A DNA stretch of 64,000 bases, taken from contig JABJGO010000070.1 of NCBI GenBank assembly GCA_018662225.1, forward strand, positions 1 through 64,000, written 5' to 3'. The translations under genes and the position numbers were made by a program. Under the pieces are notes generated by a model that was not told where the DNA came from, searched no databases, and saw nothing but the letters and a program-made list of their open reading frames with translations. This document shows positions 45,554 to 55,154 of the stretch, one piece after another. This DNA is from Rhodospirillales bacterium (lineage in GTDB: Bacteria; Pseudomonadota; Alphaproteobacteria; Rhodospirillales; Casp-alpha2). How positions within the stretch are numbered: the first letter of the stretch is position 1; each line of letters begins with the position of its first letter.

Positions 45554-46627
45554 ATGCTTGCCGATCAGAACAGCGCCCCGGAAACACTGCCCCCGGCTTT
45601 TTCCTTTATCGAAAACGAACCCGTGTTCGACCCGGTCCGCCACCTTGCACTCGAAGCGCCGCAACAGATTCTAACGCTGGAAGATTTTGGCTACAGCACA
45701 AAAGAAGCCGCCCAGTTTGCATCCCCCATCGCGGCCACTTCGCCGGTGCGCATGCTATCAGACGAAGGTCTCGCTACAGCACAAGAAGTCCTGAAACTGT
45801 TGCAGCCTCGTGTGGTGACCCATGACAACGGTGCCAGCACGGATGGGCGCCGAAACATTTATTACGGTCAGTACCAGTCTCGGTTCCTGCGTGATCTTAT
45901 GTCATGTACTGAGGTTATCCAGTTCCTGTCAGATATATTTCAAACCCCCATTGCGCCGCACACCATGCCCCATCTGGGTTGCCAGATTAACTTCGCCAAT
46001 GCGAAACAGGGTGGCTCAATCATTGGCTGGCACCACGACATCGTCGGCTTTACCGTTGTCCTTACCATGCATGATCCATCCACCATCGAAGGTGGTCATC
46101 TGATGTATTATAAAGGCCCGCGGGACGAAGGTGAACGTATCCTGAATACCGGCCAGGAACTGCCCGAAGACAAGGTCGTGGTCAGCAACCGGGCCCCTAT
46201 GGGTTATTGCACCATCATACAGGGGTCCGCTGTATTGCATGCGGTTCAACCCGTTCAAAACGACGCATTCCGGTGCAGCATCGTTAATGCTTACGTCAGC
46301 CGCGACGTCACCGCCCCCGATGCCAACCGTGGCTACCCTGTACAAGATTACTTTCCCGGTGTTCCCATGTATCCCGTCTATAACGAGATGGCCCGCCATG
46401 CCGCGTGGCTGGCCAAGGCCAAGCTGGGCAGCATTCTGGAATCGGGGGTCTGGATTGAAGACCGGGGGAAATTGGTCGCTGAACTCAGCGCCGCCGTGGA
46501 TGATGTGCAGCGATGCATTGATCAACTGAAGGCGGGGGGCATTGATGATGAAGCCTATGAAGAAGGCCGCATCGCAGAAGACGAACGGCAAATGACAGCG
46601 CCATTGTTCGAGCGAGGCTCGCAATAA
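45554..46627 (+). CDS. putative Fe(II)/2-oxoglutarate-type oxygenase, unfamiliar subgroup
   Basis: The 357-residue protein from ATG at 45554 has a perfect GGAGG site 5 bases upstream. A GTG at 45521 would add 11 residues. IIGWHHDIVGFTVVLTMHDP looks like an HxD iron-binding turn (H-H-D), EGGHLMYYKGPR like the following strand, and GSAVLHAVQPVQNDAFRCSIVNAY like the distal His and 2-oxoglutarate-binding Arg of the cupin-fold oxygenases. I do not recognise a specific subfamily. The C-terminal 70 residues (KLVAELSAAVDDVQRCIDQLK) are helical. It is downstream of the LysR gene but may have its own promoter. Substrate unknown. Confidence 0.72.
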   Translation: MLADQNSAPETLPPAFSFIENEPVFDPVRHLALEAPQQILTLEDFGYSTKEAAQFASPIAATSPVRMLSDEGLATAQEVLKLLQPRVVTHDNGASTDGRRNIYYGQYQSRFLRDLMSCTEVIQFLSDIFQTPIAPHTMPHLGCQINFANAKQGGSIIGWHHDIVGFTVVLTMHDPSTIEGGHLMYYKGPRDEGERILNTGQELPEDKVVVSNRAPMGYCTIIQGSAVLHAVQPVQNDAFRCSIVNAYVSRDVTAPDANRGYPVQDYFPGVPMYPVYNEMARHAAWLAKAKLGSILESGVWIEDRGKLVAELSAAVDDVQRCIDQLKAGGIDDEAYEEGRIAEDERQMTAPLFERGSQ

Positions 46628-46634
46628 CGAGGGC

Positions 46635-48752
46635 CTAACGCGCCTCCCGCCACCACGCCGCCATCAGCAGGAATATGATCAGACCCGCCGCCAGCCAGCC
46701 GGGCAGCAACTGGACGCTGGCAATACCGGTCACCACATAAGACTGGTTATTACGCAGCCCCATCCAATCGCGCCCCCGTTGGTCGCGGTTCTCTTTGGTG
46801 CGGCGGATATCGGGCTGCATATCGCTCAACCACCACATACCGCCCCCTGAGGCCGTGGCATAGGGCTTCAGGATATCTTCGCTGGCCCGAAGGTCGCTGT
46901 ATTCCATCGGGTTCAGGCTGCCCACGGCGGCCAATGTGGTGTGCTCACCGTCTTCAATCCGGTACACCCCCGGCACACCCACTTGATAGGATCCAGAGGC
47001 TTCGCCAGCGACCAAGCTCTTGTTCAAGGCCACGGTCTCCCGTTCGCCACCGGGCACGATCACCGTAACACTGGTTGGCAGAGCCTTCATGGATTTACGA
47101 GTGATGGCCAGTATCTGCCCCGAAAGTTTGGCCGACAGTTGCTCTTCTTCCAACGCCGGTTCTTTCATGATCCAGTGCGCCATCCGTCTCAGTAGTTCAG
47201 CCTGCGGCCCACCGCCTTCAAAACCGCGCGCCCATAGCCAGATTTGATCGCTGGTCAACATACCCACGCGACCATCATCAATGCGATTCAGCATCACAAG
47301 GGGCTGATCATTGATGCCCTGCATGAGCACATCGCTTTTGCCACTACCATCCCGCATGGTGGATTCGACCTGCCGGAGCCACCGACCCCATGCTGGCACC
47401 TCACCGGGCTCACCTGACAAGCTGGTCAACGGAGCGGTTACCGGGTGAATACGGCCCAAGTCGCTGAGACGGGGATAGAAACCCTGTTCCATCACCGTGC
47501 CGGTAGGCCGTACCGGTAGAATGTCGCCCACGGCCGTTTCATTGAGGCTGCGGCTGCCCGCATATTCCGGGCCAACCACAACCAGCAATCCGCCACCTTT
47601 TCTCACAAAGTTTTCGATGTTGCGGAAATACCGTGGTGCCAGCACATGCCGCACCACGTAACGATCAAATACCATAAGATCGAAATCATCGATCTTTATG
47701 TCGAACAGCTCAAACGTGGGAAAGGTAATCAATGACAATTCCTGAACAGGTGTGAAGTCGCTTTTCTCCGGTGGTCTTAAAATTGTGAAATGGATCAGGT
47801 CAACCGCCGGATCAGACTTCAACAGGTTTCGCCAGGTGCGCTCGCCCGCATGAGGCTGGCCCGATATCAATAATACCCGCAAGCGATCCCGCACCCCATT
47901 GATGGTCGCCACCCCGGCGTTGTTGATGGTTGTAAGTTCTCCCGCCACGGTTTCTGCGGATACTTCCACCACAGAACTTCCCGCATGATCCAGTGAAAAC
48001 CCAATCACGGTCTCTTTACCGGGCATAACCTGTCGACGGGATATCACTTGGCCGTCAACGGTCAGGGTCACAGGCACCGGTTGAACGGCACCAGATGCCG
48101 CGCGGTTTTCATCCACCTGAAAGGCGATGGACGTATCATGCCCTACCAGTCCATATCCCGGTGCCCTGGTTATCGCCACCCGGCGATCAAGGGCCTCACG
48201 TTCACCCGTCAGTAAAACATGCAAAGGTCCATCAGGCAGGGCACCGCCCGCCGCCGTATCATCCATGTCATGGACCTGACCATCGGTAATGACGATAGCG
48301 CCTGCATAACGGTCGCGTGGGACATCAGCCGCCGCCGATACCATCGCCCGGCGCAGCAGCGTCCCCTCATCTGCATCATCCGAGCTAGAAGCCCCATAAG
48401 CACCGAAATTCACATAGCGCGGTTCCAACGAGGGATCAGCCGCTATCGCGGCGCGCACCTTTTTCAGGGCTTCATCACGCTGGGCCTGCCGATTTTCCAC
48501 AGACTGGCTGGCAGATTGATCCACCATGACCAGAACAACATCGTCCTGTGATTCCCGCTGCTCGCGCTGATAATAGGGGCCCAGCAAGACCAGAAACATG
48601 ATCGCGAATGCAGCCAGCCGCAGCACCCCACCCCGCGCCCGGTGCAGGACCACAACCACGGTCAAGCCAAGCAAAACCAGTCCGGCGGTCACCACAAGCC
48701 ACACCGGCACAATGGGCGCAAATGTCATAACGGTTGTGGTGGCACCTGTCAT
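46635..48752 (-). CDS. membrane-anchored vWA-like/glutamine-amidotransferase-like protein
   Basis: A 705-residue protein with two N-terminal membrane segments (about residues 15-37 and 43-60) and one C-terminal (LPGWLAAGLIIFLLMAAWW). After the second segment it has a vWA-like start with a DxSxS metal site (D78-Q-S80-A-S82) and AIVITDGQVHD. A later GGGLLVVVGPEYAGSRSLNETAVGDILPVRP block resembles the glutamine-amidotransferase-like domains of such proteins. The bulk should lie in the periplasm. It is the last gene of a MoxR-DUF58-DUF4159 set. Its start overlaps the stop of the DUF4159 gene by one base. Function not established. Confidence 0.78.
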   Translation of the reverse strand: MTGATTTVMTFAPIVPVWLVVTAGLVLLGLTVVVVLHRARGGVLRLAAFAIMFLVLLGPYYQREQRESQDDVVLVMVDQSASQSVENRQAQRDEALKKVRAAIAADPSLEPRYVNFGAYGASSSDDADEGTLLRRAMVSAAADVPRDRYAGAIVITDGQVHDMDDTAAGGALPDGPLHVLLTGEREALDRRVAITRAPGYGLVGHDTSIAFQVDENRAASGAVQPVPVTLTVDGQVISRRQVMPGKETVIGFSLDHAGSSVVEVSAETVAGELTTINNAGVATINGVRDRLRVLLISGQPHAGERTWRNLLKSDPAVDLIHFTILRPPEKSDFTPVQELSLITFPTFELFDIKIDDFDLMVFDRYVVRHVLAPRYFRNIENFVRKGGGLLVVVGPEYAGSRSLNETAVGDILPVRPTGTVMEQGFYPRLSDLGRIHPVTAPLTSLSGEPGEVPAWGRWLRQVESTMRDGSGKSDVLMQGINDQPLVMLNRIDDGRVGMLTSDQIWLWARGFEGGGPQAELLRRMAHWIMKEPALEEEQLSAKLSGQILAITRKSMKALPTSVTVIVPGGERETVALNKSLVAGEASGSYQVGVPGVYRIEDGEHTTLAAVGSLNPMEYSDLRASEDILKPYATASGGGMWWLSDMQPDIRRTKENRDQRGRDWMGLRNNQSYVVTGIASVQLLPGWLAAGLIIFLLMAAWWREAR

Positions 48753-51496
48753 CAGTTCAGCCTGTCCAGAATGGTGGGCAAGTGAACCTGATCACCCTTG
48801 TAGTTACCGGTCAGCACATACATGACCAGATTGACCCCAAATCGGAAGGCAAATTCGCGCTGGCGCTCACCACCCGGAACCGCGGCAAACATGGGCTGGC
48901 TTGCATCATCCAGCGCCCAGGCACCGGCCCAGTGGTGACCACCGGCGATGACGGTCGACACCCCATCGTTGACACGTTCATCCGCTGGCACCACCCACAC
49001 ACGTCCACCGGCCCAGCGGCCGGGAAAATCATTCATCAGATAGTATGACCGAGTCAAAACATGATCACCGGGTATCGGTACCAACCGGGGAATATCCAAC
49101 ACGCGGGCAAACCGGCGCAACTGTCCCAGCCCCGCCGCCGCACTGGATTGCTGCATATCAAACAGGATAGTCCCACCATTTGCCATGAAGGCGTTGACGC
49201 GGGCCGCGGCCTCCACCGATGGCACGGGTGAATATTGTGTAACCGGCCAGTAAATCAACGGGTAGAAAGCCAGCTCATCTTCTTCCGGGTCAACGGCGGC
49301 AGGTGCGGCCAGCTCCACGGCGGTGCGTTGGGCAAGAACCGCGCTCAATCCTCTGAGCCCCAATCGACTAATCTCGTCACTATCGGCATCGCCGCTTAAA
49401 ACATAGGCCAGTCGAGTGTTATTGGCGGCCTCAATAAAATCGTCATCGTCAGCGGCGTTTGCTTCAGTGCTATTACTGATCAAAACAGCGACCAGAACAA
49501 CGAACAGAACAACGACACCGGTAATCGCACGGTTGCCAAACCCCAGTTTGGTGAGCGTCGCCGCCACCCCCACGCTGATCATCAGATCTGCTGCGAATAA
49601 CACCATGGCCAGAACGAGCAACCACGGCATGAGATCGATTTCCCGGCCCTGTCGATAGGATGATTGTTCAATCCCAGCGGGCACCTCACCAATCGCCGTT
49701 AGCGACCCTAAGGATGCCGTTAAATTAAATGCCCTCACCCCATCGTCCGAACCATAAAAACCGGGTGGGTGACGTGGCGATACAGATGATGTGGACAGGT
49801 CATCGGCGGTCATGGGGCTGACACCGGCTTTGGGAACCATCAGTGATCCAAATCCATCCAGAACCAACGATGGTTCTAACACCACGTTGTCACCGCCTTG
49901 GTGGATGCCCCGGCTCAAACCTACGATGCGTTGTAGCATTTCCACGAATAAACCGGATATAGGCAAGGTCGACCATTCGGCATTGGCCCCCACATGGAAC
50001 AGCACGGTGCGACCCAGCCCGCGCACATCAGCGGTAACCAACGGTGTACCATCGGCCAGACGCGCCCATGTTTTTTCTTCCAGCTCCAATGTGGGTTCGG
50101 CCAGAACCTGCCTGCGTACCCGCACATCATCCGCGACGGCCAGCCCGTAAAAAGGACTGTTGGCATCAAACGCTGCCACGCCAGCCGGTCTTCGCCACGA
50201 CATAGCGCCGCCCATGGCCCGGTCACCAAGCCGCAACGGCACAGGCAACAATCCGGACAATGGTCCCTTTGATACGGACTGTGCCAAAGAGGTATCGGCC
50301 ATTCGTGGACCTGCAAAGACCAACAGCACGCCACCAGCTTCTACCCAGGTTTCCAGTTTTTTCTGGTCTGGTGAAGACAACCCAACCGGGTCAGCCATGA
50401 CCAGCACCGCCATGTCGCGATCCAGCAAATCAACAAGCGCTCCCGAGAACACATCACTGACCGGGTGCAAGGCCCGATCCAAAAAATAGGCGTCGCTCAA
50501 CAACGGCTGATCATCGGCCAGTGTGTTATCGCTGACCACGCCGACAGGGCGCCTGCGCCAACGTTCATCCATTAACATGATACCGCCCGCGGTGCGTTCG
50601 CTGTCGATACGAATACTAGCCATGCGGTTGCGCAGTTCCAGTGGCAAATCAAAAACTGCCTCTGACTCCAAATAGCCCTCATCAAACCGGGCAGTCGCAT
50701 TGCCAATAGCCCGGCGTTCATCATCGTAGGCCACGAGCGTGATCGCCGAAACGCCATCACCATGGGCGCGGCGAACCGGAAAATGCAGGGCATTATTTCT
50801 CGACTGAGGGGGATACACTGCGTGGGCTGTATTGCCCACCACCGGCTCGATCAGGCGCACCGGCCCCAGCCCGGTCAGCGCGGCCAGTGCTTGTTTCAGA
50901 TCACGACCATCTTCGTGATTCTGAAGGCCATCAGACAACCACACCACTTGTCCAGCGGAAGCAAAAGGAAATGTCTGATCCGCGATGAACTGCCGGTCTA
51001 CAGGCCATGGTTTGGGTTGCAGGGACCGGACCCGGGCAATGGCTTCGGTCGGGTTCATCACACCGGGCGGTAGCTGGGCGAGGGTCGGCGCGGTGGTTAG
51101 CACCATCACATTCCGGTTTTGCCGTTCGGCTTGAAAGATCAGGCTTTCCGCCTGTTGGATACGAACGTGCCAGTCTTTTGCCGCCGCCCAACCATCGTCT
51201 ATGACCAACAGCAACGGCCCGGTATCCTGCAGGCGGGATTCCGGATTATGAATCGGACGCGCGGCGGCCAACAACAGCAAGCTGATCATGGTCAGGCGCA
51301 AAACGATCAACCACCACGGACTGGTATGGGGACTGGCGCTGGTCTGATCGACCATGGCCAACAGCCGAATAGCCGGGAACCGCACACGTTGCGGGCGCGT
51401 CGGCGTCAGCCTGATCAACCACCAAACCACCGGCAACAGGGCAAACCCGGCCAGCGCCCATGGGGTAAACAATGAGAAGGCACCAAGGCTCAACAT
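48752..51496 (-). CDS. BatA-like/DUF4159 membrane protein
   Basis: A 914-residue protein. Residues 1-85 form a BatA-like N-terminus with two membrane helices (FTPWALAGFALLPVVWWLIRL and WLIVLRLTMISLLLLAAARPI). A large extracytoplasmic part follows, with two more helices near residues 620-700 (LLVLAMVLFAADLMISVGVAA, ITGVVVLFVVLVAVLI), then a C-terminal DUF4159-like domain (TRLAYVLSGDADSDEISRLGLRGLSAVLAQRTAVELAAP ... TILFDMQQSS). Such genes typically sit with MoxR and DUF58 genes, as here. The role is unknown; membrane-protein or cofactor insertion assisted by the MoxR ATPase is the usual hypothesis. Confidence 0.83.
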   Translation of the reverse strand: MLSLGAFSLFTPWALAGFALLPVVWWLIRLTPTRPQRVRFPAIRLLAMVDQTSASPHTSPWWLIVLRLTMISLLLLAAARPIHNPESRLQDTGPLLLVIDDGWAAAKDWHVRIQQAESLIFQAERQNRNVMVLTTAPTLAQLPPGVMNPTEAIARVRSLQPKPWPVDRQFIADQTFPFASAGQVVWLSDGLQNHEDGRDLKQALAALTGLGPVRLIEPVVGNTAHAVYPPQSRNNALHFPVRRAHGDGVSAITLVAYDDERRAIGNATARFDEGYLESEAVFDLPLELRNRMASIRIDSERTAGGIMLMDERWRRRPVGVVSDNTLADDQPLLSDAYFLDRALHPVSDVFSGALVDLLDRDMAVLVMADPVGLSSPDQKKLETWVEAGGVLLVFAGPRMADTSLAQSVSKGPLSGLLPVPLRLGDRAMGGAMSWRRPAGVAAFDANSPFYGLAVADDVRVRRQVLAEPTLELEEKTWARLADGTPLVTADVRGLGRTVLFHVGANAEWSTLPISGLFVEMLQRIVGLSRGIHQGGDNVVLEPSLVLDGFGSLMVPKAGVSPMTADDLSTSSVSPRHPPGFYGSDDGVRAFNLTASLGSLTAIGEVPAGIEQSSYRQGREIDLMPWLLVLAMVLFAADLMISVGVAATLTKLGFGNRAITGVVVLFVVLVAVLISNSTEANAADDDDFIEAANNTRLAYVLSGDADSDEISRLGLRGLSAVLAQRTAVELAAPAAVDPEEDELAFYPLIYWPVTQYSPVPSVEAAARVNAFMANGGTILFDMQQSSAAAGLGQLRRFARVLDIPRLVPIPGDHVLTRSYYLMNDFPGRWAGGRVWVVPADERVNDGVSTVIAGGHHWAGAWALDDASQPMFAAVPGGERQREFAFRFGVNLVMYVLTGNYKGDQVHLPTILDRLN

Positions 51497-51504
51497 GGTC
51501 TATC

Positions 51505-52419
51505 TCACGTCACGTGGCTGTCTGATAACAACAGATACAGATGCATCAGGGCTTCTTCCGGGCTATGGTCAGTGTGGTGAACCACGTACCCCCAACCCGC
51601 CTGAGCAACCAGATCGGAAATCCGTGCACCGTGTTCGCGCCAACGTTCGCCATAAGTCTCGCGGGCATCATCCACCTGCTCCACAAGAACCTCGCCATCG
51701 CCTTCCATACCTTCAAATAAGACCCGCCCGCCATAGGGCAAGGCTTCTTCTGCCGGATCAATCAGACGAACCACCAATCCTTTCACGCCTTTGTCGGCAT
51801 ACTGGGCAAGGGTGTCGGTTAGGTGGCGCGGATCATCCAGAAAATCACCAAACAGTACCATGCGAGCATCCCGTGGCAGGGATTCGATCGGCGGCACACT
51901 CGATAATGGCCCATTCGACAAAGTTCCATTCGATAGGGAAAGAGCCATTTCCTGTAGCGCTGCCCGGTTATTGGATGGTGGCTTGCCCGATCCGCTCAGG
52001 GCCACATATTCACCGCCACGAACCAACAACGAAGCCAAGGCCAGGGCCAGCAGGACGGCGCGTTCTGATTTCTTAGGCTTATCCGACGTGGAGGCAAAAT
52101 CCATTGAGGCTGAGTTATCACACCACAACCAAACACTTTGTGCCGCTTCCCATTCGCTTTGGCGGATATAGACCCGTTGTGACTTACCCGATTGTCGCCA
52201 GTCAATGTTGTGTACGGAATCGCCAAACTGATACCGGCGGAACTGCCAAAAGGTTTCACCCTGCCCCACTTGTCGGCGGCCATGAATACCTTGCGATACA
52301 GTGGACGCAATGCGTTCGGCGGCGACCATCAATGGCGGTAGATTAGCACCCAGTTCCTCAGCCCGGAAATAAGTGTCTTCCGGTTGGCGGCTTTCAGTGA
52401 TGGGTGCGGTGGGTGCCAT
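51505..52419 (-). CDS. DUF58 domain protein (vWA-related)
   Basis: A 304-residue soluble protein with the DUF58 hallmark RRYQFGDSVHNIDWRQSGKSQRVYIRQSEWEAAQSVWLWCDNSASM, where DNSAS resembles the vWA metal site. It has no membrane segment. DUF58 proteins are regular partners of MoxR ATPases. The start is placed at ATG 52419, 12 bases inside the end of the moxR gene. The gene ends 9 bases before the DUF4159 gene. Function is inferred from the cluster only. Confidence 0.88.
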   Translation of the reverse strand: MAPTAPITESRQPEDTYFRAEELGANLPPLMVAAERIASTVSQGIHGRRQVGQGETFWQFRRYQFGDSVHNIDWRQSGKSQRVYIRQSEWEAAQSVWLWCDNSASMDFASTSDKPKKSERAVLLALALASLLVRGGEYVALSGSGKPPSNNRAALQEMALSLSNGTLSNGPLSSVPPIESLPRDARMVLFGDFLDDPRHLTDTLAQYADKGVKGLVVRLIDPAEEALPYGGRVLFEGMEGDGEVLVEQVDDARETYGERWREHGARISDLVAQAGWGYVVHHTDHSPEEALMHLYLLLSDSHVT

Positions 52420-52429
52420 AGATTTTTGC

Positions 52430-53473
52430 CTATGCAATCGTCTCGCACAGTTGGTCGATGATTTGCGACAACCCGATGCCTTCCGCCCGAGCGCCGAAAT
52501 TCAAGGCCATACGGTGGCGCAGAATCGGATGGGCCAACGCCAACACATCGTCAACATTGGGTGCCAGCCGGTTGTCCAGTACCGCGCGGGCGCGAACACC
52601 AAGCATCAATGCTTGTGATGCCCGTGGCCCCGGCCCCCACGATACGTGTTGGCGTACAGAATCAAGATCAGAGGATTCCGGGCGACCCGATCGCACCAGT
52701 TTCAAGATAGCCTCAACCACGTTGTTGCCAACGGGCACATGGCGAACCAACCGCTGGGCAGCCATCAAATCCTCGGCACTCATAACAGCGGTGGGTTTCG
52801 CCTCAATCGCACCTGTGGTGTCGATCAACACGCGGCGCTCAGCATCAGCGTCCGGGTAGCCCACATCAATCTGCATGAAAAACCGATCCAGTTGAGCCTC
52901 GGGCAGTGGATAGGTGCCCTCTTGCTCCAATGGGTTTTGCGTGGCCAGCACATGAAAGGGGCTGGGCAGATCATGGTATTTGCCCGCAACGGAAATACGC
53001 TGTTCCTGCATGGCTTGTAAAAGGGCCGACTGGGTTCTGGGGCTGGCGCGATTGATTTCATCGGCCATCAGCAACTGACAGAACACCGGACCCTCAATAA
53101 AGCGGAACGACCGTTTGCCCTTATCGGATTCCTCTAGCACTTCTGAGCCCAAAATATCAGCAGGCATAAGATCGGGTGTGCACTGGATCCGGCGTTCATC
53201 CAGACCGAATACGACGCCCAGCGTTGATACCAACTTGGTTTTTCCCAATCCCGGCACACCGATTAAAAGCACGTGACCGCCGGACAACAAGGTGACCAAA
53301 GTATCTTCCACCACCCGGTCAATTCCCATAATAACCTGATTAACGGCGGATCGTGCCTCTGACAGAATACGCCCCACACGTTCGATATCCGCCACGATTG
53401 TGTCGGGAATCGCCCCCTCAGGGACGCTGAACTGCGAAGTTTCGGCGTTCTCTATACTGGTTGATGTTGCCAA
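52430..53473 (-). CDS. MoxR-family AAA+ ATPase
   Basis: A 347-residue AAA_3 ATPase. Walker A is GVPGLGKTKL, Walker B LLMADEINRASPRTQSALLQAMQE, and sensor 1 FHVLATQNPLEQEGTYPLPEAQLDRF, all diagnostic for MoxR. MoxR proteins are thought to act as chaperones that load metal cofactors or remodel partners holding vWA domains. The best start is TTG at 53473, which has an AGGAG site 8 bases upstream. No ATG is suitably placed near the N-terminus. It is the first gene of the four-gene set and is divergent from the DUF1285 gene. Confidence 0.92.
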   Translation of the reverse strand: MATSTSIENAETSQFSVPEGAIPDTIVADIERVGRILSEARSAVNQVIMGIDRVVEDTLVTLLSGGHVLLIGVPGLGKTKLVSTLGVVFGLDERRIQCTPDLMPADILGSEVLEESDKGKRSFRFIEGPVFCQLLMADEINRASPRTQSALLQAMQEQRISVAGKYHDLPSPFHVLATQNPLEQEGTYPLPEAQLDRFFMQIDVGYPDADAERRVLIDTTGAIEAKPTAVMSAEDLMAAQRLVRHVPVGNNVVEAILKLVRSGRPESSDLDSVRQHVSWGPGPRASQALMLGVRARAVLDNRLAPNVDDVLALAHPILRHRMALNFGARAEGIGLSQIIDQLCETIA

Positions 53474-53580
53474 GAGACGTTCTCCTGTGTTGTTCAATGC
53501 AGGTGCCAAGGGCTATTCTTACTATTCTGGATTCAAATAACATACTCTGCAATCGCCTAGCACACTATAAAGACGGAATT

Positions 53581-54201
53581 ATGGCCCAACCCGATAGTGA
53601 CATCTCACAGCAAGACTTACCCATGAGCCTCAATATGGGAGGCGATGGCGATCTGGTCCTGACGGATCTAGCCCCTGATATTCAGGAACTGGCCAAGAAA
53701 CCGGGGCGCATCATGTGTGGTGATATCCACATGCGGATCGATGCCAACGCCACATGGTTTTACAACGGTAGCCCCATTGGCCGTAAGGAAATGGTCAAGC
53801 TGTTCTCTACTGTCCTGCATCTGGATGAATTGGGCCAATACTGGATGATCACACCCGCCGAAATGGCGCGGATCAAAGTGGATGACGCACCCTTCACAGC
53901 CCTGGAATTGATCACCGAAGGTAGCGGCGACAACATGACCATATCGTTTCGCACCAACGTGGATACGATCATTGCGCTGGATGAAGACCATCCGCTCAGG
54001 ATCACTCACGATGATAAGACCAGCGAGCCAAGGCCCTATATCACCGTGCGCGATGGACTGGATGCCTTGATTGTGCGTTCCGCTTTTTATCAACTCATCG
54101 AAGAAGGCGTGGAAATGGATATCGACGGCGAGCAAATCCTGGGCGTGTGGAGCCACGGATGTTTCTTTCCCATAGGTCCCACTGGGCCGGTGGGCACATA
54201 A
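53581..54201 (+). CDS. DUF1285 family protein
   Basis: A 206-residue protein with CGDIHMRIDANATWFYNGSPIGRKEMVKLFSTVLHLDELGQYWMITPAEMARIKVDDAPFTALEL, the DUF1285 signature, and a C-terminal block ending WSHGCFFPIG. Structures of the family show a dimeric beta fold. Function is unknown. The start at 53581 was chosen because upstream residues do not match the family. It begins a plus-strand run with a NUDIX hydrolase (2-base gap), DUF6111 and the CCA-adding enzyme, a grouping common in alphaproteobacteria. Confidence 0.92.
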   Translation: MAQPDSDISQQDLPMSLNMGGDGDLVLTDLAPDIQELAKKPGRIMCGDIHMRIDANATWFYNGSPIGRKEMVKLFSTVLHLDELGQYWMITPAEMARIKVDDAPFTALELITEGSGDNMTISFRTNVDTIIALDEDHPLRITHDDKTSEPRPYITVRDGLDALIVRSAFYQLIEEGVEMDIDGEQILGVWSHGCFFPIGPTGPVGT

Positions 54202-54203
54202 AT

Positions 54204-54863
54204 ATGATCACCATGGACCTGAACGAAATTGCAAAACTGTTAAAATCCTATAATTCGAATATTGGCGACGAACAGGGCGACCACGTGCTTAACCCGCACA
54301 ATAAACGCCGCAGCGCGGACGAACCGCTTAAACCAGCCGCCGTATTGGTACCTTTGGTCAACCGTGACGCAGGCCCCACAGTTCTGTTCACGCAACGCAC
54401 CGATCATCTGGACCATCACCCCGGACAGGTCAGCTTTCCCGGCGGACACGTGGATAAAGGTGACACAAGCGCCGAAGAAACCGCCTTGCGCGAGACTGAT
54501 GAAGAGGTTGGCATTCACCGCCGTCATATTCAGTTGATTGGCCGAATTGATACATATCTCACCAGCACCGGATTTTCCGTGACACCCGTTGTGGGCCTGA
54601 TCGAGCCGCCGTTTGAGATTAATCCTGACCCGGTTGAAGTAGCCGAGGTTTTCGAAGTTCCGCTGTCATTTCTGTTCGACGCGGCAAACCACAGCCGTGT
54701 GATCTATAGCAAGGACAATGAGCATTGGGACACCTATGATATGCCCTATAACCGATATCGCATCTGGGGCGTGACCGCAGGAATGTTTCGAAACTTTTAT
54801 GAGATCATCGCCGGTGATGATGCCCAACCCGCCACCATCCTGGACAGGAAACAGGCCATATGA
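54204..54863 (+). CDS. NUDIX hydrolase (CoA pyrophosphatase-like)
   Basis: A 219-residue protein with a complete Nudix box, GHVDKGDTSAEETALRETDEEVGI, and the preceding DHLDHHPGQVSFPGG, which is the LLxxxxGQVSFPGG-type motif of CoA diphosphatases (NudL/YeaB). It likely hydrolyses coenzyme A or its derivatives to phosphopantetheine and 3',5'-ADP. The start at 54204 is 2 bases after the DUF1285 stop, and its TGA overlaps the next gene's ATG by 4 bases. Confidence 0.92.
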   Translation: MITMDLNEIAKLLKSYNSNIGDEQGDHVLNPHNKRRSADEPLKPAAVLVPLVNRDAGPTVLFTQRTDHLDHHPGQVSFPGGHVDKGDTSAEETALRETDEEVGIHRRHIQLIGRIDTYLTSTGFSVTPVVGLIEPPFEINPDPVEVAEVFEVPLSFLFDAANHSRVIYSKDNEHWDTYDMPYNRYRIWGVTAGMFRNFYEIIAGDDAQPATILDRKQAI

Positions 54864-55147
54864 CCCGTCTTCTAATTCAATACCTATTGCCGTTTTTGGC
54901 ACCATCAGCTGTCTATGTGTTGTGGCTGTTATACAGCCAGCACCGCGCCCGAAAAGCGAACAACACCCCGCCGCCATTTACCCGTGGCGGATTTTTCTGG
55001 GCCATTATTCTGGGCGCTGTATTTCTGATGGCAAGCTTGGCCTTTCTGGCGGTGTCAGGTGGCGTATCACCTGATTCCGGTGTCTATCAGGCACCATACT
55101 TCAAAGACGGTGAGGTTATCGGCCCCCAATACGACTCCGTGGACTAG
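54860..55147 (+). CDS. DUF6111 family small membrane protein
   Basis: A 95-residue protein with two hydrophobic segments (LIQYLLPFLAPSAVYVLWLLY and FFWAIILGAVFLMASLAFLAV) separated by a basic loop. The tail reads YQAPYFKDGEVIGPQYDS. Both size and this tail fit the DUF6111 family, seen between NUDIX and CCA-adding enzyme genes in alphaproteobacteria. Its ATG overlaps the NUDIX stop, and its own stop lies 7 bases before the next start. Function unknown. Confidence 0.82.
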   Translation: MTRLLIQYLLPFLAPSAVYVLWLLYSQHRARKANNTPPPFTRGGFFWAIILGAVFLMASLAFLAVSGGVSPDSGVYQAPYFKDGEVIGPQYDSVD

Positions 55148-55154
55148 GCGAGAT

